21,536 nucleotides of DNA from JAZSMS01 sp045536015 (GCA_045536015.1 JAZSMS010000098.1:1-21536); one strand, 5' to 3'; shown: positions 1 through 7,580, counted from the stretch's first letter. Translations and numbers: made by a program. The notes: generated by a model from the sequence alone, not told the origin.

Positions 1-329
1 CCTAAAAACGCACTATCGTTTTTATAAAGCTCAACGTAAAAAGAATTATCATCAGTATCGGTAACGTAAACGCGACTTGCGGTTTTATCCTTCATATAAC
101 CCGAAACAAATATTTTGCCTGTTTTATCGTAAATGCCTAAGCCCTGGCAAACAAAGCCGTCAGAAAGACCGGGATTTTTACAAATATTTGTCTTGGCAGA
201 ATAGTATTCGCTATAAAGAGCAAACTTTGCCAAGTTAAGTCCGCCAAGCACGATAATAACAAGTGCAAGTACAACAGAAAACACCCAAACAACAATTTTT
301 TTAACTATTTTTAATACAAGCTTAATCAT
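1..329 (-). CDS. membrane-anchored protein of unknown function, N-terminal part only
   Basis: Reading leftward from ATG at 329 there is an open frame of 109 codons that runs off the window edge, so the C-terminus is missing. The start is supported by an AGGAG ribosome binding site and a good promoter. Residues about 8-33 form one hydrophobic segment after a Lys-rich start (MIKLVLKIVKKIVVW), so the protein is either a signal-anchored membrane protein or is exported. The part after the membrane segment contains GLSDGFVCQGLGIYD and KTGKIFVSGYMKD, which has the feel of blades of an extracytoplasmic beta-propeller of the SMP-30/strictosidine-synthase type. That assignment is inference from a short fragment. 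It is divergent from the MATE gene, with about 144 bp between the two starts. Confidence 0.7.
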   Translation of the reverse strand, partial: MIKLVLKIVKKIVVWVFSVVLALVIIVLGGLNLAKFALYSEYYSAKTNICKNPGLSDGFVCQGLGIYDKTGKIFVSGYMKDKTASRVYVTDTDDNSFYVELYKNDSAFL

Positions 330-361
330 AAAAAACTCCTTATTTAGTTTTTCTTGTTAAA

Positions 362-390
362 ATTATAATGTAACCGACAAAAAATTGCAA
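362..390 (-). promoter_or_regulatory. promoter of the leftward membrane protein gene
   Basis: On the minus strand, TTGCAA (385-390) and TATAAT (362-367) are separated by exactly 17 bp. The predicted start of transcription lies about 25 nt upstream of the ATG at 329. Confidence 0.65.
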
Positions 391-421
391 GATAAAACAA
401 AAATTTTTCGTTTTTATATCG

Positions 422-450
422 TTTACATAATAAAAAAAATAATATATAAT
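422..450 (+). promoter_or_regulatory. promoter of the MATE exporter gene
   Basis: TTTACA (422-427) and TATAAT (445-450) are spaced by 17 bp. The AAAGGAG ribosome binding site at 461-467 follows directly, so the leader is very short. Confidence 0.7.
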
Positions 451-473
451 AAAGTCGTTTAAAGGAGAAAAGT

Positions 474-1841
474 ATGGGAAAAACACTTTCTAAAAACTTT
501 ACAAGCGGAAGTATCCCCAAACATCTGCTTTTATTTATGCTTCCGTTTATGGCTTCTAATGCGCTTCAAGTGTTATACAGCACGGTAGATATGATTGTTG
601 TAGGTAAGTTTGTTGGTACGCCCGGACTTTCGGCGGTTGCACAAAGCAGTCAGATAGTAAACTTTTCGGTTATGGTATGCTTTGGCTTTTCTAACGCGGG
701 GCAGGTGCTTGTTGCACAGGCGCTTGGTGCAAACAAAAAGCAGGAGCTTAACAGCATTATAGGAACTCTGTTTTCGCTTATAACTATGCTTGCATTAGCA
801 CTCAGCATAATTATGCTGCTCGCTCGAGAAGGTATTCTCGCTGTTATGAAAATTCCGCCCGAATCGCTTGAAATGTCAAGACAGTATTTTAACATAAGTA
901 TTATCGGATTGATTTTTACTGCGGGATATAATATGATTTCGGCAGTGCTTCGCGGTATGGGCGACTCTAAACGACCGTTTATATTTATCGGTATAGCCTC
1001 GGTAGCAAACCTAGTGCTTGATTTGTTGTTTACAGGACTTTTAGGTTGGGGTGTTGCAGGTGCGGCTTATGCTACAATTATAGGTCAAGCAATTTCACTT
1101 GTGTTCTCTATTGGTTATCTTATTAAGAAAAAAGAAGAATTTGGTTTTGATTTTAAAAAAGAAAGCTTTAAGTTTGTAAAAAAGTATGTTGTACATATTT
1201 TTCAGCTTGGAACACCAATGGCTATACAGTCGGCGGCTATAAATATTTCGATGCTGTTTGTAAACTCAATGATAAACGGTGTTGGAGTGGTTGCCTCGGC
1301 AACGTTTGGCGCAGGAATAAAAATAGACGATATTATAAATAAAATTTCTATCGGTATTCAGCATGCGGCAATGCCGATGATAAGCCAGAATATTGCGGCG
1401 AAAGAGAATAAGCGCGCACAAAAAACTGTCTATTGGGCGTGGTTTTTTTCAATTTCGTTTACTGTTGTTTGTGTAGCGGCATACTTGCTTTTTGGAAAGC
1501 AGATGTTTATGCTTTTCTCTGATGATCCTTTGGTACACGAAATGTGCGGAACGTTTATTTCGGCTATTATATGGATGTTCCCCGCACTTGCAATTATGCG
1601 CGGAACGGGTGCGTTTATCCAAGGTATTGGAAACGCACGCTTTAATATGATACTTGCACTTTTAGATGGCGTTGTTTTGCGTATAGGCTTAAGCTGGCTC
1701 TTTGGAGACGTGCTATCGTGGGGCTTTTACGGCTACGTTCTTGGCTATGGGCTTGCGGCGTACGGCTTTGCAATTCCCGGTGCAATATACTTTCTCTCGG
1801 GCGTTTGGAAAAATCGCAGGACGCTTGCTGATGATATGTAA
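474..1841 (+). CDS. MATE family multidrug/cation antiporter
   Basis: This 455-residue protein has the usual MATE length and about twelve hydrophobic segments. Two homologous halves are visible: the first begins LLLFMLPFMASNALQVLYSTVDMIVVG (residues 18-44), with the typical helix-1 pattern ending in a VDM.VVG segment, and the second begins near residue 235 with FQLGTPMAIQSAAINISMLFVNSMIN. RGMGDSKRPF near residue 160 and GTGAFIQGIGNARFN near residue 380 match the conserved intracellular loops of the NorM/DinF-like branch. MATE proteins exchange drugs or metabolites for Na+ or H+ across the cytoplasmic membrane; the substrate cannot be read from sequence. The ATG has AAAGGAG 6 nt upstream. The gene stands alone between its own promoter and a hairpin terminator. 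Confidence 0.92.
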   Translation: MGKTLSKNFTSGSIPKHLLLFMLPFMASNALQVLYSTVDMIVVGKFVGTPGLSAVAQSSQIVNFSVMVCFGFSNAGQVLVAQALGANKKQELNSIIGTLFSLITMLALALSIIMLLAREGILAVMKIPPESLEMSRQYFNISIIGLIFTAGYNMISAVLRGMGDSKRPFIFIGIASVANLVLDLLFTGLLGWGVAGAAYATIIGQAISLVFSIGYLIKKKEEFGFDFKKESFKFVKKYVVHIFQLGTPMAIQSAAINISMLFVNSMINGVGVVASATFGAGIKIDDIINKISIGIQHAAMPMISQNIAAKENKRAQKTVYWAWFFSISFTVVCVAAYLLFGKQMFMLFSDDPLVHEMCGTFISAIIWMFPALAIMRGTGAFIQGIGNARFNMILALLDGVVLRIGLSWLFGDVLSWGFYGYVLGYGLAAYGFAIPGAIYFLSGVWKNRRTLADDM

Positions 1842-1857
1842 GTGTAATTAAAAATAA

Positions 1858-1893
1858 AAAGCGGAAGGATTAAGTTTCTTCCGCTTTATGTTT
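1858..1893 (+). terminator. intrinsic terminator of the MATE gene
   Basis: AAAGCGGAAG (1858-1867) pairs perfectly with CTTCCGCTTT (1878-1887) around a 10-nt loop, followed by ATGTTTTTAT. It lies 16 nt after the MATE stop codon. Confidence 0.8.
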
Positions 1894-1925
1894 TTATAAA
1901 TTTATTGATTTTCGATAAAAAAATA

Positions 1926-1954
1926 TTGACAAACAAAAATACAGATGTTATTAT
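1926..1954 (+). promoter_or_regulatory. promoter of the DUF2975-HTH-DUF4173 unit
   Basis: TTGACA (1926-1931) and TATTAT (1949-1954) are 17 bp apart. Transcription should start near 1961, giving a leader of about 50 nt before the ATG at 2012. Confidence 0.75.
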
Positions 1955-2011
1955 GAAATTGTAAAGGTATAATATTTTATCTAAAATTTTCATAGTTTTA
2001 GGAGAAGAAAA

Positions 2012-2473
2012 ATGTTTAAAATTTCGCCGCGTGCATCGGTAAAACTTTCGATTGTTTTATCGGGAATATTCTTTTTGCTTTGCACAATAGGTGCAATAGC
2101 GTGGCCTTTTATGTGCAGGTTTTTTCTGGAGTTCAGCATTATTGCAAAAGCCTCAACGCAAAACTTTATTTTGCTGTTGTTGCTTGGCTACGGTATACTT
2201 GCTATGCTTATGGTTATCGACCTGCTTTTAATAAAAATTTTATTCCGAGTTAAAAAAGGTGAGGTGTTTACTAAAAAAACCGTTTCGCTAATTCGAGGAG
2301 TTTCGTTTAGTTGCTTTTTACTGTTTGTGCTTTTTGGCTTAGGCGGCTTTTTTTACAGAATATTATTGTTCGTTTCGATTTTTGCATTGCTTTTAGGTGT
2401 TTGCCTTCGCGTTGTAAAAAACGTTATTGAAGAGGCAACTATTATAAAAAACGAAAACGACCTTACCGTTTAA
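2012..2473 (+). CDS. DUF2975-like membrane protein
   Basis: This 153-residue protein has four hydrophobic segments, at about residues 13-35, 48-75, 95-115 and 118-135. The loop between segments 2 and 3 contains LLIKILFRVKKGEVFTKKTVSLIRGVSF; a charged linker of the form KKGEVFT before an invariant-looking VSLIR is typical of DUF2975 proteins. No enzymatic motif is visible. In many Firmicutes DUF2975 genes are followed by a YozG-like Cro/CI-type regulator, as here (15-nt gap), so the two probably form a small membrane-linked regulatory pair. Function is unknown. The start has AGGAGA about 6 nt upstream. Confidence 0.8.
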   Translation: MFKISPRASVKLSIVLSGIFFLLCTIGAIAWPFMCRFFLEFSIIAKASTQNFILLLLLGYGILAMLMVIDLLLIKILFRVKKGEVFTKKTVSLIRGVSFSCFLLFVLFGLGGFFYRILLFVSIFALLLGVCLRVVKNVIEEATIIKNENDLTV

Positions 2474-2488
2474 AAGGAGTAGGTGTAA

Positions 2489-2713
2489 ATGATAGTTGTA
2501 AATTTAGACGTAGCAATGGCAAAGAAAAAAATGTCGCTTAACGAGCTTGCCGATAAGGTTGGCATCACTATTGCCAATTTGTCGATTTTAAAAAACAATA
2601 AGGCAAAAGCAATAAGATTTTCTACCTTAGAAGCAATCTGCCGCGCGCTTGATTGCAGGGTTGAAGATATATTAGAATACGTTGATGAAAAACAACAAAA
2701 TCAACAAAATTAA
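2489..2713 (+). CDS. small helix-turn-helix transcriptional regulator (XRE/Cro family, YozG-like)
   Basis: This 74-residue protein is almost entirely one Cro/CI-type DNA-binding domain. The helix-turn-helix spans about residues 16-37 (SLNELADKVGITIANLSILK), followed by KAKAIRFSTLEAICRALDCRVEDILEY, the usual third-to-fifth-helix pattern of YozG-type regulators. The tail is Gln/Asn-rich. There is no ligand-binding domain. It lies between two membrane protein genes and likely controls its own operon, but no operator can be pointed to with confidence. The ribosome binding site is AAAGGAG directly after the upstream stop codon. Confidence 0.88.
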   Translation: MIVVNLDVAMAKKKMSLNELADKVGITIANLSILKNNKAKAIRFSTLEAICRALDCRVEDILEYVDEKQQNQQN

Positions 2714-2734
2714 AGAATTAAGGAGGGATATGTT

Positions 2735-4303
2735 TTGACACAAAACGTATACACACCGCAACCGACAGAAAAGAAAGTATTTGAAGAAACACGCGTTTCG
2801 CCAATAGAAAGCGTTTTTGCTTGGCTTTGCATTGTCTTTGGCTATCTTTTTTGCCGTGCCTATCCCGCAAGTGAAAATCCGCTTGGAGCCTTTTTGCTTG
2901 TGCTTACGCTGTTTTTGGTAACGGCAATAGTATTAAAGCTTAAGGGTGCACCGTTTACAAAGCTTTCGCTGTTTTGCTTAATCAGCGCGCCCGTTTGCTC
3001 GGCGGCGCTTATTATAAGCGGAAGTCAATTTTTAACTTCGCTTGCATTTTTATATGCGATAGTAAGCTATCTGCTTTTTATCTATTCTTCGGAAAAGAAT
3101 TTGATAGAATCAAGCTTTTCCAATTTACTTTTTATTGACCTTATTAAAGCCCTGTTTATTTTGCCGTTTTGCTCGTTTGGCAAACTGTTTTCGGCATTTT
3201 CAAGCAAAAACCATTCGCGCGGTAAGGTTTTTGCAAAGGCTTTGCTTGGTGTTGCAATAACCATTATACCAACGGCAATAGTTTTTTCGCTTTTATCGTT
3301 TGACGAAGCATTTTTAAAGCTTTTTAAAAACATTTTTAATTTTACTATTGACGATGTTTTTTCGCATTTGTTTAGTCTTGGCTTTGCTATTCCTCTTGCA
3401 ATGTACCTTTTTGGCTTGTTTACCTCGTCGCAAAAGAAGCTTTTAAAAGAAAACATAACGGTAAGCGGATGCTATGCAGGCTTTGAAAAAGTTAAAATTC
3501 TGCCGCAGATAACTGCAGTTGTTGCCACGCTGCCCATTATTTTAATTTACGTTATATTCTTTATTTCGCAGTGGGACTATTACATTTCGGCTTTTAGCGG
3601 AATACTTCCGGAAAATTTTAACTATGCCTCGTATGCGGTAGATGGCTTTCAGGAGCTTTGTGCAGTTTCGGTTATAAACCTTATAATAATTGGCGCAATA
3701 ACGTTTTTCCTAAAGCGCAACAAAAACGGCAAAAACCCGTTACTTACGGTGTTTTCGGTTGTGTTCTGCGTGTTTACGCTTGTGCTTGTAGCAACTGCGA
3801 TAGCAAAGCTTGCGTTGTATATAAGCGCTTACGGCTTAACGCAAAGAAGAGTTCTGGCAATGTGGTTTATGATAATAATTGCACTTGTGTTTATAGTTAT
3901 TGCGCTTTCGCGCTTTATAAAGCGCTTAAAGGCACTTCCCTGCGCGGCAATTGTGTGCGTGCTTATGTTTGCTTTTCTTTCGCTTTGCAACGTAAGCGGT
4001 ATTATTGCGCAGTATAACGTAAACGCATATTTGCGCGGCAAGCACGAAAAAATTGACGTAGAAGCTCTTGAAGAACTTGGCGATTCGGCAATACCGTCGC
4101 CTGTTTATCTTGTTGACGAAATGAGCGAAACCGGAAGTTACAAAAACTATAAGCAATATTCCGACGTTAAAAAGATTCTCAATGCTAAAGCGCAAGAGTT
4201 TGAAAATGAGCCCCTTAGCTTATTTAAAGCCAATATTCCTGCACTTAGGGCACAAAAGGCACTTGAAGAAGGCGGATATATAAAGACCGAGCAAGCTAAA
4301 TAA
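2735..4303 (+). CDS. DUF4173-type polytopic membrane protein
   Basis: This 522-residue protein has about ten hydrophobic segments and a roughly 90-residue hydrophilic C-terminal tail after residue 430. The diagnostic stretch is residues 272-320: YVIFFISQWDYYISAF, then LPENFNYASYAVDGFQELCA and VSVINL, close to the pattern of DUF4173 proteins (Tyr-rich helix, then YA..GF.EL and INL). An upstream FSLLSFDEAF element near residue 184 also fits that family. No catalytic role is known. The only usable start is TTG at 2735, 8 nt after AGGAGG (2721-2726). The frame is closed by TAA at 2711, and the nearby ATG at 2730 reads ATG-TTT-TGA out of frame. It is the last gene of the unit that starts at 2012. 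Confidence 0.8.
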   Translation: MTQNVYTPQPTEKKVFEETRVSPIESVFAWLCIVFGYLFCRAYPASENPLGAFLLVLTLFLVTAIVLKLKGAPFTKLSLFCLISAPVCSAALIISGSQFLTSLAFLYAIVSYLLFIYSSEKNLIESSFSNLLFIDLIKALFILPFCSFGKLFSAFSSKNHSRGKVFAKALLGVAITIIPTAIVFSLLSFDEAFLKLFKNIFNFTIDDVFSHLFSLGFAIPLAMYLFGLFTSSQKKLLKENITVSGCYAGFEKVKILPQITAVVATLPIILIYVIFFISQWDYYISAFSGILPENFNYASYAVDGFQELCAVSVINLIIIGAITFFLKRNKNGKNPLLTVFSVVFCVFTLVLVATAIAKLALYISAYGLTQRRVLAMWFMIIIALVFIVIALSRFIKRLKALPCAAIVCVLMFAFLSLCNVSGIIAQYNVNAYLRGKHEKIDVEALEELGDSAIPSPVYLVDEMSETGSYKNYKQYSDVKKILNAKAQEFENEPLSLFKANIPALRAQKALEEGGYIKTEQAK

Positions 4304-4324
4304 AAACAAAAAAAGACCTTGATT

Positions 4325-4351
4325 GCGAGACTTCTTATAAGGAAGTCTCGC
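4325..4351 (+). terminator. hairpin after the DUF4173 gene, possible terminator
   Basis: GCGAGACTTC (4325-4334) pairs perfectly with GAAGTCTCGC (4342-4351) around a 7-nt loop and is followed by AGTTTTATT. It lies 22 nt after the stop codon at 4303. The T-run is weak, so termination may be partial. The same hairpin is the first module of the array that follows. Confidence 0.5.
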
Positions 4352-4521
4352 AGTTTTATTCGCCAAAGGCGAGTTGTATTGCTTCGCAGTTATATTTGTC
4401 TTACGACAAGTGTTATTGCCTTTGGCAGTTTTATGGCGAATAAAATATCACTACGACCAAGGGGAGTAATAACACTTTCACAAAGTGAAAATATCACTCT
4501 GTGCGCAAGCCGGAATATAAC
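4352..4521. repeat. array of mini-hairpins separated by 9-nt AGTKNTATT spacers, in two head-to-head halves
   Basis: On the + strand, nine-base spacers AGTTTTATT (4352), AGTTGTATT (4372), AGTTATATT (4388), AGTGTTATT (4409) and AGTTTTATG (4427) alternate with small palindromes CGCCAAAGGCG (4361-4371), GCTTCGC (4381-4387), TGTCTTACGACA (4397-4408) and GCCTTTGGC (4418-4426). From 4436 on, the same grammar appears on the opposite strand: AATATCACT (4444-4452), AATAACACT (4468-4476), AATATCACT (4490-4498) and AATATAAC (4514-4521) are reverse complements of the spacer, and TTCACAAAGTGAA (4477-4489) is a perfect palindrome between two of them. An 11-bp inverted repeat, TTTTATTCGCC (4354-4364) with GGCGAATAAAA (4435-4445), joins the halves. 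This is non-coding; open frames across it are chance. Confidence 0.7.
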
Positions 4522-4549
4522 TTATTTTCTCTTTTTTGTTGTTAAAGGG

Positions 4550-4587
4550 TTTGGGTATCACCCAAAAGCATTTGTACGCACAAATGC
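4550..4587. repeat. two adjacent perfect hairpins in the gene-free gap
   Basis: TTTGGGT (4550-4556) pairs with ACCCAAA (4560-4566) around a 3-nt loop, and GCATTTGT (4568-4575) pairs with ACAAATGC (4580-4587) around ACGC. They lie between the spacer array and the bidirectional terminator and have no T-run, so they look like further modules of the same repeat-rich region and not like terminators. Confidence 0.5.
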
Positions 4588-4619
4588 GATGCTGGTTATA
4601 TCCCTATATTATAAAAAGC

Positions 4620-4652
4620 AAAAGCCTCGATGAATTTTTCATCGAGGCTTTT
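4620..4652. terminator. strong bidirectional terminator between convergent operons
   Basis: A perfect 15-bp stem, AAAAGCCTCGATGAA (4620-4634) with TTCATCGAGGCTTTT (4638-4652), has a 3-nt loop. Read leftward it is followed by a run with CTTTTGCTTTTTAT, which suits the pot operon ending at 4679; read rightward it ends in CTTTTAA, which can stop transcripts from the DUF4173 side. Confidence 0.85.
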
Positions 4653-4678
4653 AACATCCTTATGAGAAGCTCCCTTTT

Positions 4679-4906
4679 TCAAGGCCTTTTTTTTATTAAT
4701 CGTATTAAGAAAATAATTATACCTGTGCTACCTGTAATAAGTAGAATAAACTTTAACCAGTTATTAGCAAAAAACGAAAATGTAATGTGTAAAACCTCAT
4801 CTTCTGCAGCGCCTATAAGTCCGCCTCTGAAATAGTAAAAAGGCAAGCAAAGGCCTACAAGCAAAATTACTGCAAAAACAATTAAAAATACAATGTTCTT
4901 TTTCAT
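4679..4906 (-). CDS. small two-helix membrane protein at the end of the pot operon
   Basis: This is a 75-residue protein of unknown function. Residues 3-27 (NIVFLIVFAVILLVGLC...) and about 48-68 (KFILLITGSTGIIIFLIRLI) are hydrophobic, with a basic end (KKRP), so it should be an integral membrane protein with two helices. ATG at 4906 overlaps the potD stop by 4 nt (ATGA), with AGAGGTG about 8 nt upstream, which implies translational coupling. A TTG two codons upstream (4912) is less likely. The position in the operon suggests an accessory role in polyamine transport, but nothing in the sequence proves it. Confidence 0.65.
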   Translation of the reverse strand: MKKNIVFLIVFAVILLVGLCLPFYYFRGGLIGAAEDEVLHITFSFFANNWLKFILLITGSTGIIIFLIRLIKKRP

Positions 4907-5943
4907 TCGCAAGCACCTCTAAAAGCGGTAAAAGCATCAAGATGCGCTTGGTCAGCTTCGCTTGAAACGTTTTGTATCATTTCCATATTGTCTGCAGTAA
5001 AGCCTTCGGGGAGAGTTAAAAACGGACGGTACTGCTCGGATATAAGAATGTCGGCGGCAGAGTTTGTGCAGTAAAAGCCGATATATTCAAAGCATTTTGC
5101 ACTAACCTCGGGGGTTAAAATATACTCAATAAACTCATGCGCGGCGGATGCGTCCTTAGCCGAAGCGGGAATAAACATACCCATTATGCCAAAGCCGATG
5201 CCTTCTTTTGGGAAAACGACCTTAAGCGAGGGCTTTGTCATCTTTGCAAGCGTTACCTGCGAGGTATACATTATAGCAACGTCAATTTCGCCCGAGAGCA
5301 AATCGTCCTGAATGTTATCGTCTTTAATAAGGCGGATGTTGGGTGCAAGCTCCTTTAACTTTTCGCCCGCGGCAGAAATTTTAGCGATATCTTGCACGTT
5401 ATAGCTTTCGCCCATAGTTTTAAGTGCCATACCGTTAATAACACGGTAGTTTGAAATAATTCCGAGCTTATCGCTTAAAGAAGCATCCCAAAGGTCAGCG
5501 TAGCCCTTAATATCAAGGCTTATTTTGTCGGGATTGTAAACGATGGTCTGCACGCCCGCGCCGTAGGGAATGGAATATTCGTCGTTTTTATCAAAAAACT
5601 GTCCTTTATATAACGGATTAACGTTTTTTGCGCCGGGAATAAGCGAATAATCAAGCTTTTGTGCAAGACCTTGGGCGATGGTCGCCTCTATAATATAATC
5701 GTCGGCAATAATAAGATCATATTCGCCTGCCGAAGCGCCAAGGCGCGAAAGCATAGTTTCGCCGTAATCGTAATTAGAATAATTTATTTTTATGCCTGTG
5801 GTATTTTCAAATTCTTCAAGCACCTCGGGCGGAAACATTCCTGCCCAGGTGTATAAGTTAAGCGAGCGCTTTGGGGCAGAGCAGCCTGCAAAGCAAGCAA
5901 TTAAAAGTGCAAAAATGCAGATAAACGATAAAAACTTTTTCAT
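4903..5943 (-). CDS. potD: spermidine/putrescine ABC transporter substrate-binding lipoprotein
   Basis: This 346-residue periplasmic-type binding protein is anchored outside the membrane as a lipoprotein. The signal peptide MKKFLSFICIFALLIACFAGC has its lipobox FAGC at residues 18-21, with Cys21 as the lipidated residue. The mature start SLNLYTWAGMFPPEVLEEFE and then TGIKINYSNYDYGETMLSRL matches PotD/PotF, where a Trp near the start and acidic residues line the polyamine site. ADDYIIEATIAQGLAQKLD (about 80-98), IPYGAGVQTIVYNPDKI and DDLLSGEIDVAIMYTSQ (about 213-229) are further family signatures. It would deliver polyamine to PotBC. It overlaps potC by 4 nt and has AAAGGAG upstream. Exact substrate preference cannot be read. 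Confidence 0.92.
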   Translation of the reverse strand: MKKFLSFICIFALLIACFAGCSAPKRSLNLYTWAGMFPPEVLEEFENTTGIKINYSNYDYGETMLSRLGASAGEYDLIIADDYIIEATIAQGLAQKLDYSLIPGAKNVNPLYKGQFFDKNDEYSIPYGAGVQTIVYNPDKISLDIKGYADLWDASLSDKLGIISNYRVINGMALKTMGESYNVQDIAKISAAGEKLKELAPNIRLIKDDNIQDDLLSGEIDVAIMYTSQVTLAKMTKPSLKVVFPKEGIGFGIMGMFIPASAKDASAAHEFIEYILTPEVSAKCFEYIGFYCTNSAADILISEQYRPFLTLPEGFTADNMEMIQNVSSEADQAHLDAFTAFRGACE

Positions 5944-6725
5944 TTTTCTTCTCCTTTATTTTTCTTTTTTATAATAGCGCTTAGCGCATAAAATAAAAGT
6001 GTAACAAAAAGCATAAGCGTGCAAAGAGCATTAATTTGCGGTGTTACGCCCGTTTTTAATTGAGTGTAAACCATAACCGGAAGGGTATTAACCGTGCTTC
6101 CGGTACAAAAAACCGAAATAATAACGTCATCAAAGCTCATTGCAAACGATAAAAACATTCCCGATAAAATTGCGGGGAAAATAAGAGGCAGTGTTACAGA
6201 AAAAAACGTACGAATTCCCGAAGCCCCAAGGTCGCGCGCGGCGTCAATACAGGAAAAATCAAGCGTTTCTATTCGTGCTGAAACCTGAGTGTAAACGTAC
6301 GGGATACAAAACGCGGTGTGCGCAAGCAAAAGCGTAATAAAACCAAACCTAAATCCCATAAGCGAAAAAAACGCCATAAAGACCATACCTAAAATAATTT
6401 CGGGAATTATAAGCGGCAAAAGTGACGCTTTTTCGATAAGTGATTTACCCCAAATGCGCGCCTTTTTAAAGCCTAGTGCGGCACTTGTTGCGATAATTGC
6501 CGCAAGGATAGATGAAGAAAGCGCAAGTAAAAGCGAATTTAAAAGTGCGTTAAGCATATTTTGGTCGCTGAACAACAGCCTATACCATTTTAGCGAAAAG
6601 CCCTCAAACGACGAGGTCAGGCGGCTTTCGTTAAACGAATAGACAACCACCACTAAAATAGGCAGGTACGTTAAAACTGTCATAAGTATTGGGTAGAGAG
6701 TGCCGATAAATGATTTTTTCTTCAT
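5940..6725 (-). CDS. potC: polyamine ABC transporter permease, PotC type
   Basis: This 261-residue inner-membrane permease has about six hydrophobic segments. The start LYPILMTVLTYLPILVVVVYSFN is typical of PotC. The EAA loop that docks on the ATPase is seen at about residues 160-187 (IDAARDLGASGIRTFFSVTLP, then LIFPAI). SFDDVIISVFCTG near residue 203 is the conserved motif just after it. It forms the heterodimeric channel with PotB. Its ATG follows potB by 12 nt, with GGAGGGG as ribosome binding site, and it shares 4 nt with potD. Confidence 0.92.
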   Translation of the reverse strand: MKKKSFIGTLYPILMTVLTYLPILVVVVYSFNESRLTSSFEGFSLKWYRLLFSDQNMLNALLNSLLLALSSSILAAIIATSAALGFKKARIWGKSLIEKASLLPLIIPEIILGMVFMAFFSLMGFRFGFITLLLAHTAFCIPYVYTQVSARIETLDFSCIDAARDLGASGIRTFFSVTLPLIFPAILSGMFLSFAMSFDDVIISVFCTGSTVNTLPVMVYTQLKTGVTPQINALCTLMLFVTLLFYALSAIIKKKNKGEEK

Positions 6726-6737
6726 TTTGCCCCTCCG

Positions 6738-7580
6738 TTAAACGCGTTGCCAAGCTTGCTTGCGCAAAAGCAGGGTGCACACTATTGCGGTAAAAATCAT
6801 TAAAATTACCGAAAGTGCGGCGGCAAGCGGTTGATTATGCGCGCGCATTAAAAGCTCTTCTATAAGCGAACCTACGAGAACGGTTTTGTTTCCGCCTAAA
6901 ATCTGCGCAACGAAAAACAACCCCATTGACGGAATAAACGTAAGCACAATTCCCGTTTTTAGCCCCGATGCCGTAAGCGGAAGCGTAACAGTAAAAAATG
7001 CACGCGTGCGCGTTGCGCCAAGGTCGCGCGAAGCCTGATAAAGCGAATAATCAAGCTTTTTTGCCACCTGATAAACCGAGGTAAACATAAACGGCAACAG
7101 CACGTACACCATTCCCACTAAAACAGCGGGGTAGGAATATAAAAGCTTAAGCGGCTCGCTTGTTATCGAAAGTGCCATTAGTGCGCGGTCAAGCAGACCG
7201 TTTGCGCGGAAGATTATTATCCACCCGTAAAGGCGCAAAAGCGAGTTGACCCAAAACGGCATCATCTGTGCCGTTAAAAAAAACGAAGAAAGCTTTTTTG
7301 GCGCATTTGCCGCACAAAGTGCAAAGGGATAGCCTAAAAGCGCAGTTAAAAAGGTGCTTGCAAGTGCAAGTTTTAGTGAAGTTGCAAAGATTTCAATATA
7401 GCTTTCAGAAAACACTGCCTTATAATTTTCAAGCGTAAAAATTGCCTTAAAGCTCCAACCGTCAGTAGTAAAAACCGAAAGCAACAGCATAAGAACAAGA
7501 GGACCAAGCACAAAAAATAACGTAAACAGATAAAGCGGCAAAAAGGCAAGAGTCGATGCAAACGGAAATTTTTTATTCAT
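6738..7580 (-). CDS. potB: polyamine ABC transporter permease, PotB type
   Basis: This 280-residue permease has about six hydrophobic segments. The EAA loop is at about residues 182-208 (LYQASRDLGATRTRAFFTVTLP). FWVNSLLRLYGWIIIFRANG near residue 108 and FIPSMGLFFVAQILGGNKTVLVGSLIEE near residue 216 are typical of PotB/PotH. It forms the membrane pore with PotC and is energised by PotA. The ATG at 7580 lies inside the last codons of potA (8-nt overlap, ATGAATAA), with GGAG upstream. Confidence 0.92.
   Translation of the reverse strand: MNKKFPFASTLAFLPLYLFTLFFVLGPLVLMLLLSVFTTDGWSFKAIFTLENYKAVFSESYIEIFATSLKLALASTFLTALLGYPFALCAANAPKKLSSFFLTAQMMPFWVNSLLRLYGWIIIFRANGLLDRALMALSITSEPLKLLYSYPAVLVGMVYVLLPFMFTSVYQVAKKLDYSLYQASRDLGATRTRAFFTVTLPLTASGLKTGIVLTFIPSMGLFFVAQILGGNKTVLVGSLIEELLMRAHNQPLAAALSVILMIFTAIVCTLLLRKQAWQRV

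Noticed and set aside
4352..4521. CRISPR-like array
   Set aside because: The conserved part is only 9 nt, it occurs in both orientations, the variable parts are 7-15 nt and mostly palindromic, and there are no cas genes.
4319..4835. Open frames of about 100 codons on the + strand between the DUF4173 gene and potD
   Set aside because: They run through the hairpin array, the bidirectional terminator and the antisense of the small membrane protein; they have no ribosome binding sites and no protein-like composition.
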